DNA from: Gryganskiella cystojenkinii
Taxonomy: Eukaryota > Mortierellomycota > Mortierellomycetes > Mortierellales > Mortierellaceae
Reading direction: 5' to 3'
DNA length: 25,899 nt
NCBI GenBank assembly: GCA_015852425.1
Contig: JAAAIG010000010.1
Coordinates: 108,542-134,440 of the forward strand
Part shown: piece by piece, positions 1 to 9,406 of the stretch
Position numbering within the stretch: the first letter of the stretch is position 1
Layout: each line of letters starts with the position of its first letter
Notes under the pieces: generated by a model
The model's input: the letters and a program-made list of their open reading frames with translations, nothing else
Told to the model about the DNA's origin: nothing
Databases searched by the model: none
Made by a program: the position numbers and the translations under genes

Positions 1-1174
1 TTTTTTTTTTCGAGCTTCTCAAGGCGCGACAAGCTTGGGTCGCGTTGTCGCATTCCTCTTTTATTTTTCTTTCCACTCGGCTCTCTGTCAAGGTCACGAC
101 ACTCTGCAAACTCTTTCGATTCGAAGCATGTGCACAGTGTCAATTGTACACAATGTCGTCAACGAGCGAAAGCAACCACCCCGCCCCTTTGCTACTTTCG
201 GTCCATTGCCCTTTCGCCGACTGACAAGAGGCTGAGGATGTGAAAAAAGGCCAGAATCCTTATTTCCTTTCTTGCCGTGGAAATAATGGCGGAGGGTCAC
301 GTGTAGTCATTGCGTTTTGCTTGTTGCGCGTTCGGGTATTCTCCTGCACGAGTTATCCGTTTGCACCTGCTTCTTGAGGCCTTAGTACGCAATGTTTGTC
401 CTAGTTCTCTACGCCCAACGCGTCCACCCCTCCATCATATGTTCTAAAGCCTCGGACTCTGAGGTAGAGACCTCGTTTGTACAGTACAAGTACACGTTAA
501 TTTTTACTACTGACAACAAGAGGTCATTGTCCTGCTTGTTCTTGAAAACCCTTGCATGGTCCAATTTAGCCTTTCCAGAGATAAAGCCGGCAGTATCGTC
601 GTCGGTCTCGCCGCTCTCCTGGAGACGACCTTTCAGCATTTCCCTAGAACTGCAGGGCTAGGACGGTTGATGAACGAATGTACCCGTAGTCTTGGACCCA
701 GAATCTCCCGCCAACTCGAGGGAAAGAGTGGAAAAGTTCTCGAACTTGTCCTTGATCGTGACGCCGAAGAAGAAGGCGAGGGCAGAGTTGGAAGGGTTGG
801 GAGAAGGGATGTCCGGATGAGGAAACAACGGAAGCGGGACTACTTGTTGTTGGACAGAGCAACAATGAATAAAGAAGGACCGTCAAACACGCGAACAAAG
901 AGAAATGTGACGTTTTTGAGTCTCTTTGTCGCCGTGTGATTTCCCTCCACAAACCCTTTGTGTCCCTCTTGAATTGGGTTCAATTCTGAGCCGTTCAGTA
1001 GTAATATTACCCTCTCTTTTCGAGTCGAGGCGGCCTTCCCTTTTTTCTTTTTCTTCTTTCTGCTTCAAAGTCTTCCCTTCTGAATTCATCTCTTCTCTTC
1101 ATTTCTTTCTCTCTCTTCACTCTCCACTTCATCAAATTCACAGGACCGCACACACACGTCACTCTTCTCTCACA
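1..1174. other. Upstream region of ABP1, no gene recognised
   Basis: The window opens with a run of ten T. The open frames here (for example 556-939 on + and 644-952 on -) have no recognisable family motif and overlap each other on opposite strands, so I treat them as chance. The last part, 908-1174, lacks ATG on the + strand and is C/T-rich from about 1003, which fits a transcribed leader of the next gene. Confidence 0.55.
1003..1174 (+). promoter_or_regulatory. Pyrimidine-rich leader / core promoter of ABP1
   Basis: The + strand is dominated by C and T (repeated CTCTTC and TTCTTT words) up to the start codon at 1175, whose context is CACAATGAG. Such CT tracts next to the start are common in fungal promoters. 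The transcription start itself cannot be read from the sequence. Confidence 0.5.
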
Positions 1175-3959
1175 ATGAGCAATCTCCAGGTCAACTTTAC
1201 CACACATGGCCATGACCTCAAGGCCGCCTACGACGCCATCCTCCGACCCACTGACCCAAAGAATGGCGACAACTGGGCTATCTTTGGATACGACAAGGGC
1301 ACAAACGACCTCAAGGTCCTCAACCGCGGTAACGGCGGACTCGAGGAACTCGAGGAAGAGTTCATGGATGGAAAGATTCAGTACGCGTTCGCTCGCATCA
1401 TCGACCCAAACTCGCAGCTCAACAAGTTTGTCCTCATTGCGTGGGTAAGTACCCTTCCTTTTTTTCCTGTCTTTCTTTCTTTCTTTCCACCACCACCATG
1501 GGTTTTTGCCAAGCCCTTGGCTTTGCGTTTGGACAGATTATCCAGAGATATATGTGGAAGCCAAGAAGGATGGAAAAAGGGCTGTTGCAAACATTTGTTT
1601 GGTGGCAAAAGGCCAGAAACGTGACGTACCCTGCTTGGCACCCCCCCCCCCCCCCCGTCCTCCTTTGCCATTGGACACGTTTACTAATTCGGTCCTATAT
1701 ATTACCGTTATCTTGTTCTCTCGATAGTGCGGTGATGGTGTCCCAGAGTCAAAGAAGGGACTCTTCAGTTCCCATCTCGCCGATGTCTCCAACTTCTTGA
1801 GGGTAATACGATGTAGATCTCGAGAGTCAAGGCATAGTCTGTGGTGGTTACTGATATTGTTTCTTTGGATTATTTTCTATCTGTTCACAGGGATATCACT
1901 TGCAGATCAATGCCCGTTACGAGGCCGATGTTACGCCAGCACAAATCATGAAGAGAGTGAACGAGGGCTCAGGATCGAAATACTCTATTCACAAGGAAAC
2001 TTATGAGGCTGAGCGTATCCGACCTTTGCAGTCGGCCTATAAAAAGACTGAGATTCCCGATATTGCTGCTCTCCAGCGTAACCCTACCAAGTCTGAGGCA
2101 GCACCCAAGGTAAAAAAAAAAAAAAAGAATTCACCTAATTGAAACAACTACTCAGCAGATTCAAGTGAATGCAAGAGATGATGGGAGACTGACCTCTCAA
2201 TATTGTCGCTTAATATATCTAGTATAACGTTGGAACCAAACCGTCATTTGGTGCTTCATACTCATCTTCTTCATCGCCCGCCGTCGCTGCCAAGCCTGCG
2301 GAACGCTCATGGAATTCTCCCGTGGCATCTGCTGCCAGCACGACCTCCTCATCCTCTTCAACACCCGTGGAAAGATCATGGAAGACCTCAGTTGGGTCGT
2401 CTTACACCGCCGCTACTGGTTCAGGTTTCAACAAGATTGCTCCTCCAGCTTCATTGCTCTCCTATGGTCAATCAACCCCAAATGAGCCCGTTGTGAACAA
2501 GGCTCAGCAGATGCGACAGGAACGTGAGGCCCGCGAGAAGGAGGAACGTGAGAGAATCAAGCGCGAGATCACTGCTAGCGAAGCCCGCGAGCGATCCAAT
2601 AACGACAATCAGAACAGTGCGCAGAAACAGGCCGAGGAGAGACGTCTTCAGGAACAGCGTGAGCGCGAGCAGGAACAACAGAGAGCTCAGGATCGTGACC
2701 GTGAGGATCGTGTTCGGGAGGAACGTATTGCTCGCGAGAAGGAGGAGCGTGAGCGTGCCGAGGCTGAGGATGCTGCCCGCTCTGCTCGTGAGGCGATCCA
2801 GGCAAGAGAGGCAGCTCAGGCCCGTGATCAATCTGCTCAGGATGCAGAGAAGAAGAGACAGCAGGAACAGCAGCAGCGCGAACGCGAAAAGGCTGACAGG
2901 GAGGCTGCCGAGAGACGCGAGCGGGAACACCGTGAGCAGCAAGAAGAGGAGGAGCATCGTAGACAAAAGGAACAGGAGGAGGAAGAAAGACGCGTTCAAG
3001 AAGAAGAAGAAAGACGTCATTTGGAACAAGAGGAGGAGCGTCGTTTGCAGGAGGAGGTTACCGCTGCTACTGCCCAATCAGTGGATCTTGGAGCCGATGC
3101 CTTGCTTGCTTCTTCATCGCATGCGCAGGCCGTCCCTGGATCTGTCTCGGCCATCGTCCTGTACTCTTATGAGAAGGCAGAGGAGAACGAGATGTCTTTG
3201 ATCGAGGGTGAGATCATTTATAATGTCACTGAGCTCGATGTCGGTTGGTGGAGTGGAGAGAGTGAGGATGGTCAGAGATCTGGGCTGTTCCCTGGTAAGT
3301 TTATGTTCTACCGTACATTGTGCAGGTTTACTTGTCAACTACGGTAGTCGACCACGAAGCTGACATCTTGTTGAACTTTTTTGACCATCTCTTTAGCCAA
3401 CTACGTGGAGGTTATTGAGCATTCGCATGATCATACTGCCCCAGCACACCATGAGGAGGCAGCAGTGCACGAGCACGAAGCTGCTGCTGAGGAGTCATAT
3501 CATCATCAAGAGCCCGCTGCGCGCGCTGCTGTGGATGTTGCATCATCTGGCAAGCCCTCTGCTGTTGCGCTTTACGACTACAACGCTGGCGAACCAAATG
3601 AGATTTCGTTCTCGGAGGGTGATACTTTGACCGATATTGAGGTGAGGGATCCGATCGTGGCCGGGATTGAAAAAAGCGATCTTTTATCCGGGAATTAATG
3701 AATACACCGCAATGAACCTCAACTGACCCTCAACTGACTCTTTTATTGATTTATTTTGACACAACTGTTAGTTTGTCACCGAGGACTGGTGGAGTGGGCG
3801 CATCCATGACGGATCTGTTGGACTCTTCCCTTGTAAGTAGTCAGATGAATACCCGACAATGAGCTAATATCATATGAGACATCGTAACTAACAAGCCCCA
3901 TTCGTTTATCTTTGTATATCGTATAATTTGTAGCCAACTACGTCGAGCTGCACCAGTAG
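1175..3959 (+). CDS. ABP1: Abp1/drebrin-like actin-binding protein (ADF-H + coiled coil + two SH3)
   Basis: Seven exons: 1175-1444, 1728-1802, 1891-2109, 2223-3294, 3397-3641, 3772-3832, 3934-3959; 655 aa. Residues 1-135 form an ADF-homology domain that binds F-actin (NWAIFGYDKG, YAFARIIDPN, FVLIAW, then FLRGYHLQINAR across intron 2). Residues 190-280 are Ser/Thr/Pro-rich. Residues about 282-468 are an extremely Glu/Arg/Gln-rich helix with hardly any hydrophobic residues, either a coiled coil or a single charged helix. Two C-terminal SH3 domains follow (about 497-552 and 600-655), with ALYDY/VLYSY, WWSG and GLFPxNYVE motifs, separated by a His-rich linker. The family couples actin patches to endocytosis through Arp2/3 activators and dynamin or synaptojanin-type partners. 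I see no acidic Trp motif for Arp2/3, so the layout is nearer to mammalian Abp1/drebrin-like or S. pombe App1 than to budding-yeast Abp1. The start is the first ATG for 267 nt. Confidence 0.93.
1641..1656 (+). repeat. Homopolymer C16 in ABP1 intron 1
   Basis: Sixteen uninterrupted C lie inside the 283-nt first intron of ABP1, well away from both splice sites. Such runs are prone to length errors in sequencing, so the exact length is uncertain. Confidence 0.9.
2112..2126 (+). repeat. Homopolymer A15 just after the ABP1 intron 3 donor
   Basis: Fifteen A follow the GT of intron 3 (donor GTAAAA at 2110). The exon join from AAG at 2109 to TAT at 2223 keeps the frame, so the run does not disturb the gene model. 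Confidence 0.9.
3717..3738 (+). repeat. Perfect 11-bp tandem duplication in ABP1 intron 5
   Basis: CCTCAACTGAC occurs twice in direct succession (3717-3727 and 3728-3738). Each copy ends in CTGAC, a plausible fungal branch-point word, about 44 and 33 nt before the intron's 3' end at 3771. Confidence 0.85.
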
Positions 3960-4007
3960 ATGTATGATACCAATGAAGGATGCCAGACAACAGGAACTAA
4001 AGGGTCC

Positions 4008-4013
4008 AATAAA
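4008..4013 (+). terminator. Candidate poly(A) signal of ABP1
   Basis: AATAAA lies 49 nt after the ABP1 stop codon and before the next gene's start at 4134. Confidence 0.5.
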
Positions 4014-4133
4014 CGCCACCAAAAAAATCCTTCTATTTTTATTCGTGCCTCTTTACCATCGCGTTCATTTTCGTTGGAATGCAGTCTTTTTTTTGCTTCC
4101 TTTCCACGTCTGCACTCCTCAAATATCTTCAAC

Positions 4134-5644
4134 ATGGTCAAAACGCTGGACTTTTACCCGCCTCAAACAACAAGGATAGTCGATGATGTAAATGTCGAAC
4201 CGGGACTTGACATGGACTTTGGAACCAGTTTTCTCATGACCGACATTCCATTAAGGTAGCAAACACATGCATTTACCCTAGAAAAAGGTGGTCAAAAGGA
4301 CCTTTTTTTTTCATTGATAGGCTTTTTCTTGCTGATTTCTAGCTTTCTCATCTCATCTTCGATAGATATATATTCCAGTACGCTTTGAATCACCTACGAG
4401 GACACCCGCAAACATTCAAGCAAGGCGGCCCATATCAAAGCTCAGTATTCATCGTGGCAAGGTCGAGAACAGAATTGCAGACAAGGATGGATCATGAACA
4501 GAGAAAGAGTCAACCCCGTTTGCGAGAACCATCAGGACCACGGCAAGAGAAACCATCATCCGCCACTACGACCACTGCCACCGAGAAGAAAGATATATGG
4601 CGACATCTGTTCCCACCCCAGTCGACGACAATGACTGGATCAACTTCTTTGGAGGATACTTCAACAACCGAGGCCGATTCATTTGAGCCGGAACTATGGT
4701 CCAGGATCCAGATGCGATACGCTCCCACACTTGATCATGTTCAGTCCCTATTCCGGGGGTTGCATCTCGGGCCCGAAGAGACCAACGGTGTGACTTTGTT
4801 CGGACCTGACTCTGCTCAGTCATCCACATCTACGAGGAGGTGTTTTCCAAGTCTGGTGATCCTAGTCGACTGTTTCTCCATGGACAACAACACGGGTACA
4901 GCTGCATTCTCGACTGCCAGTTCAAGTTCGAGTACTACCACTACAGTCAACGAGGATCGGGGGCAAGACTCTCAGAATCTACCCCACGCCCTGATCGCGG
5001 CTGCAAGCAAGACCCTTAGTGAGATCAAGGATTCGCTGGATTGGATCAAACAGACATCGTAAGTTCGATTGATATCTCTCATTATTATTTCTTTTTGTTC
5101 ATTTGATTGCAGCTAAAATGTATCTATTTTTCTCTGAAAAAAAAGCGGACAAAATGTAGACTTGGCCATATTTGAAGATACAACAAGAGCGGTACCATCT
5201 GCTACATCTGCTAGAAACTACGAGTATGACGGCGATGGCGCAACGACAAAGTTCCCCTCACCAAGAGAATTATGGCTCCAGAGAACCATCGGATATTGGG
5301 TCGATGCGATCATCAACGTCCAGCGAACGAAGCCCAACACAATCACTTCAACAACAAGCTCTAGAGGCGAACAGAAAGAGAAGAAAAGTTTAGAGTTGGA
5401 CGACGACGTCGGCGACCGAGATTCGTTCACGATGTGGATTAAGACCCGTGAGAGTCTCCAGAGATTAGTCGATACCTCCCTGGCCAACCCATCGTCCTCT
5501 GCTATCGGTGGCGGTGCAATTTCGGAACAGTTGCTCACGGATGACTCGGGTTCTTTATCACCCATGTCTGTAGGGGCTCTGGCGACAGTGGAGTGGTCTT
5601 TTAACCACGAGAAGAACATTTTCAAGTTCACAGTCGCCACATGA
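4134..5644 (+). CDS. Unrecognised protein, possibly RecA-like/SWSAP1-type
   Basis: Three exons: 4134-4255, 4366-5058, 5146-5644; 437 aa. I do not firmly recognise it. The order of elements resembles SWSAP1, a RecA-fold partner of SWIM-domain (Shu-like) recombination factors. Residues 31-48 (TSFLMTDIPLRYIFQYAL) sit where a Walker A loop would be but lack GxxxxGKT. A beta-strand-like VFIVAR follows (69-74), then a low-complexity Ser/Thr insert (about 85-145), RIQMRYAPTLDHVQSLF (154-170), a Walker B-like hydrophobic strand LVILVDCFSM (204-213), and a C-terminal VEWSFNHEKNIFKFTV. Introns are in phase 2. The second uses an AAG acceptor, because the upstream CAG would give an immediate stop. The ATG at 4134 (context CAACATGG) is preferred. 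An in-frame ATG at 3960, directly after the ABP1 stop, lies before a poly(A) signal and is less likely. ATPase activity is doubtful. The gene model is more certain than the family. Confidence 0.72.
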
Positions 5645-5649
5645 ATAAA
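5644..5649 (+). terminator. Candidate poly(A) signal overlapping the stop codon of 4134-5644
   Basis: AATAAA begins with the last base of the TGA stop. If used, the 3' UTR would be only a few tens of bases, which fits the 99 bp left before the convergent MYB gene's stop. Confidence 0.45.
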
Positions 5650-5743
5650 ACAGTGGTGGGAAAGAAACCACAAACAGCAATCAAATTTTTGATGTTTAAA
5701 AGCTATCATGGTCTGTTTTAATGCAAAAATACGAAAAATTATT

Positions 5744-8157
5744 TTATGCGACAAGGTTCTGGATCGACATCATGTTGGTTGAGCTTGCACTGAAGGACTT
5801 GCGTCTTGCCATCTCGATACTCCGTTCTTGCTCGTCCTCTCCTTCTTCTTCATCTTCACCAGCGTCTTGTTCGTCTCGTCGATGATGTTGATGCAGACGC
5901 TTAAAGTCGACTTTCCCACTTTCCATCTGCATCTCTTCCTCTTCTTCTTCATCCTCTTCGAGCTCCTCCTCATCCTCGCACTCTTCCTCTTCATCATAAC
6001 GCTCGTCATCGTCACCATCATGTCTTTGACCATCCGGATCATCGTTCGTCTCTATATCAACCTTGTTCTGCAAAGACGAGGAAGAACAGGGTCTCGAGGA
6101 GGAGGAAGAAAAGACTCTTGGGCGGATCGGACGCTGCAACTCGCTGTGGTGGTGACGTTGGTTTGGCTGAGGTCCCGGGAGGGCGAAAGAGCCCGAGGGA
6201 CCCGAGTGTAGTTGATAATGATGGTTATGATGATGCATGGGCGACAAGGGCGATCTCGGTTCGTACGTTTTGCAGTTCGTCATCGAGGTCGAGACGCCAG
6301 GCAGCGGAGAGAAATGTCCAGGACCAGCAGCACCGGCGCCGACAGTGGATCGATTCACAGACACTGGAGCCGAGGAACCACCTTGTTGTTGAGAAGCAGA
6401 GGAGGAGGGCATCGAGTTACTGGACATGAACCGGGGTACATCCGGGGTCCTGGGAGGCGAGGGCAACATCAAGTTGGAAGGTGACGAGCTTGATCGGGCC
6501 ATGGCCATGTTCGTGGAGGGAGGCACGTTGTTGTTGGACAGGGAAGTAGACTTTGGTGGCAAACCATGGTGATTATGAAGTTGATGATGGTTCACAGGAA
6601 AAGAATGGCGTCTCTCATATGGCATGAACCTGGAAAGCGGACTCTGGTGAGAGGGCGGAGTCGGCATACGAGGAGGGAGAGGTTGATTCTGCGCATGTGT
6701 TGACGACGTTGAACTATTCGAAGAAGTGAACCCTCCATGATGAAGATGAAGGTGTCTGTATTGAGGTTGCAGATGTTGTTGTAACTGTTGCTGTGAATGA
6801 TGGTGGTTGAGGTGAGGGTAGGACTGAGAATGGGAAGGTGACAGGTGGTGACCATGGTGTTGTTGGACCATGATTGAAGGCATACTCATCCGACGCTTCT
6901 TGCGTTGCATCGTCGTATTAAAGTGGTTCTTGATCGCGTTATCAGGTCGACCGGGCATGAGTTTGGCCATCTCGGCCCATTTGGATCCCATCTGGTTATA
7001 GAGTTCCAGGATCCGCATGTCCTCTTCATGGGTGAAAGGGGCCTTGTTGACTGGAGGGGATGGGAAAGAGGAGGGAAGGAAAGGAGGAGGCGTGTTAGTT
7101 TTAGAGTCGATTTTGGTGGCCAAGGGACTAAAAGAGAAGAAAGGGAAAGGGGTTATTCTTGCTTACTCTGCGGATCCAAATGGTTGTGCCATCGTTCGCG
7201 ACATTGTTTGCCGGTGCGGGATCCGATCTTGGAGGCGATAAAGACCCATTTTTCAGGACCAAAATCGTTCACTAGACTAGCAAGACGGCCGTCCTCCTAG
7301 TAACACAAAGCGAGAAGGAAAAGGTCGAATACATGTTAGGAAGAGGAAGACCAGCGAGAAATCATATATAATCAGCATAATTCAGAGAGGGGCATTCTTT
7401 ATATAAATATATTTTTACCTCTTCGGTCCACGGACCCTTCACTTGACGAGGTCGAGTCGTCGAGGACAAGGCACGCCAACGATGCAGACATTCCTCTCGA
7501 TCGCGCGATCCATCTGGGAACGCGTACTCGGACACGGCTCTCCAGGATTTCGTCCCGTGGACGGTAACCGCTTCGTGCAGTGCTTGGTCCTGGGAAAAAT
7601 ATGAGTGGCGCGAGATGGAAAAAAAAAAATAGATAGAGAGATGGAGGAGAAAAAAAAAAACAAACAAAAATTTGTAAGCAAGAGAGATCCTTTCATGCTG
7701 CCCTGAATCCAAAACGAGATTGATTTGGGGAAGCAACAAAACAACAAACAATTTAGCGAGATCTGCAATCTCTCTCCATCTTATATATATCTACCTCGAC
7801 GCGATGCCATGGCCTTGGGTTGAATGAGGAATGATGGGCGATCTTATTCTCTGGATATGAATGTTGTTGATGTTGATGCTGTAGGTCCTGGTATGGATGC
7901 GAATATTGCTGTTGTTGTTGTGATTGGTATTGTCCCTGGCTTAGCTTATGGTTGTTCTTCTGTTGCTGCTGTTGATGATGGTGATGTTGATGATGATGGT
8001 CCTGAGGGTACGCGATCGATGGATGAGCATGAAAGGCAGAGGACATGGATCCGTTCGAACCAGAAGAACTTGGCGAAGAGAAGCTGAGTCGCTCCATCGA
8101 TTTCTCCATATTGAAATCGGTCGTGTTCAGGGGTGGCAAGTCAGTTGGGATCTTCAT
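5744..8157 (-). CDS. R1R2R3-MYB transcription factor
   Basis: Four exons on the minus strand: 8157-7795, 7589-7419, 7296-7167, 7050-5744; 656 aa. The N-terminus is rich in Gln and His (about 55-110). Three MYB repeats follow. R1 (about 115-168) has W117, W137 and W159. R2 (about 173-219) has GPWTEEEDGRL, W195, and [17 protein letters not shown] with W214. R3 (about 225-275) has [11 protein letters not shown] with F227, W246, and [21 protein letters not shown]2-R3 is the usual c-MYB-type unit that binds AAC[GT]G-like sites in the nucleus. The rest is His/Pro/Ser-rich and disordered, with strong acidic runs near 565-593 and 613-631 that could act in activation. Introns at E121/D122 and E178/E179 and in the I222 codon restore intact repeats, which supports the model. 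The start at 8157 is the first ATG after 632 ATG-free bases. Target genes cannot be read from the sequence. Confidence 0.93.
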
Positions 8158-8789
8158 GGCTGAGGGAGGATTTTTTCTTTCTTTTTCGAGTGGACGGATC
8201 GGGAATGACTTGGTGCGGTCGAGCTCTATTTTTATTCTTTCTCTGTTGTGGTTGCTGGAATGAGATGGGTCGAAATAAAACGTTGTGATCTTTGAAAGGT
8301 TGTCTGTTATCGTGCGGCGTAGATCAGAAGTTATTAGGGCGAAGGGAAAGAAAGCAGTTGGAGGAAATTTTGATTTTGTTTCGTTTTGTTCAGAGACAGT
8401 AAGAATGATCGCTAGGGAAAAAAGGATTACTTTTGCACCGTTAATAAGGCGATGTCAAAATATAAAAAAAGGGAGAATAGTAAAAATAACGATCGAACAA
8501 AATATGAAAAACAGATGTAACGATGGGAAGAGTTCAAGCGGTGAAAGAGTAACTTGAGGATGTTACGCGACAGGATAAATGAATATGTGAAGACAAAAGA
8601 GAGAGAAGAAGACAAGAAGGAGAGAAACTAGAAAAAAGAAATCGGCGTATTAATAAACGACGCGCAATGAAAATGTTTTTTTTTCTGACCTTTTGGATCT
8701 GCGCGCGAAAAAAAAGGGTTGAGCTGCTATTTTGTCCGGTAAGGTAGCAGTCTTGGGGTAGCGATACTTCCTCTTCTGTTTTCGTTCTC
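8158..8789 (-). promoter_or_regulatory. Probable long ATG-free leader of the MYB gene
   Basis: Read in the MYB sense (minus strand), these 632 bases contain no ATG, whereas the + strand has at least 13. The stretch is also C/T-rich in the MYB sense around 8461-8645. This asymmetry is expected of a transcribed 5' leader that is scanned by ribosomes. It could include an untranslated intron. Confidence 0.5.
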
Positions 8790-8812
8790 CATGGTTTTTT
8801 TTCCCTTCTGGA

Positions 8813-8828
8813 GCCCTTAGGCCCTTAG
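8813..8828 (+). repeat. 8-bp tandem repeat GCCCTTAG x2
   Basis: Two perfect adjacent copies lie just outside the ATG-free MYB leader. The function is unknown and two 8-mers are weak evidence on their own. Confidence 0.6.
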
Positions 8829-9354
8829 TTCTAGTGTGCCTGGGAAGGATTGGAATATCGAGATGGACAGGATCGGCCATCTTTTTGAATCTTTGCATGG
8901 GCTGCCAGTTTATGTTTTTGTTCGTACTAGCGACATTTTTTTTATGTCTTTTCTTTCTCCGGAAAAAGGGCATTCGCTCTCTCTCTCTTTGCGTTTGCTG
9001 GTGCGTGTTTCCCATTACTTTTGTGGAATAAACCCTCAGGAGGTTCAACATAAAAATAAGAAAATCCGGAGGTGTTTGTCTCTGGGGTGACGAAGGAGGT
9101 CTACGTTACGGTGGTTGGGGCGGCGCGTGGAAAAGACAGCAAAAAAACAAGTGCTGAGAGCCGGAGACCGTCGTGGTTGCTGTTGTCAGCACGACGACAA
9201 AAAAATAGAGTGTTGCTCTCTAGAGAATAAACGATCGAAAAGGGTGAGGCGAACAATAACACGGCAAAGGGGGTCCATGTAGGTGTAGTATAGTATGCGC
9301 GGTGTTGGTGGTGTACGGATAGACTTTTTGTGTTTTTTTTGAACGCGGAGGGGT

Positions 9355-9406
9355 CAGAAGAGGGAGGGAGAGGAAGACGAAGAAGAAGAGGAGTAGGAGG
9401 AGGGGG
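9355..9406 (+). repeat. Polypurine tract upstream of the MYB gene
   Basis: Nearly all bases are A or G (GGAGGAG and GAAGAAGA words) with only a few pyrimidines. In the MYB sense this is a CT tract. It may be a promoter element or only low-complexity DNA. Confidence 0.5.

Noticed and set aside
556..939. 127-aa plus-strand frame before ABP1
   Set aside because: It overlaps an equally long minus-strand frame and neither shows a recognisable domain; the region is better explained as ABP1 upstream DNA.
2472..3077. 201-aa minus-strand open frame opposite ABP1
   Set aside because: It is the antisense of the Glu/Arg/Gln repeat (a Leu/Ser/Phe-rich shadow) and has no family motif.
3960..4133. Upstream in-frame start at 3960 for the 4134-5644 gene
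   Set aside because: It abuts the ABP1 stop and precedes a poly(A) signal; the added residues look like translated leader, and the ATG at 4134 has a better context.
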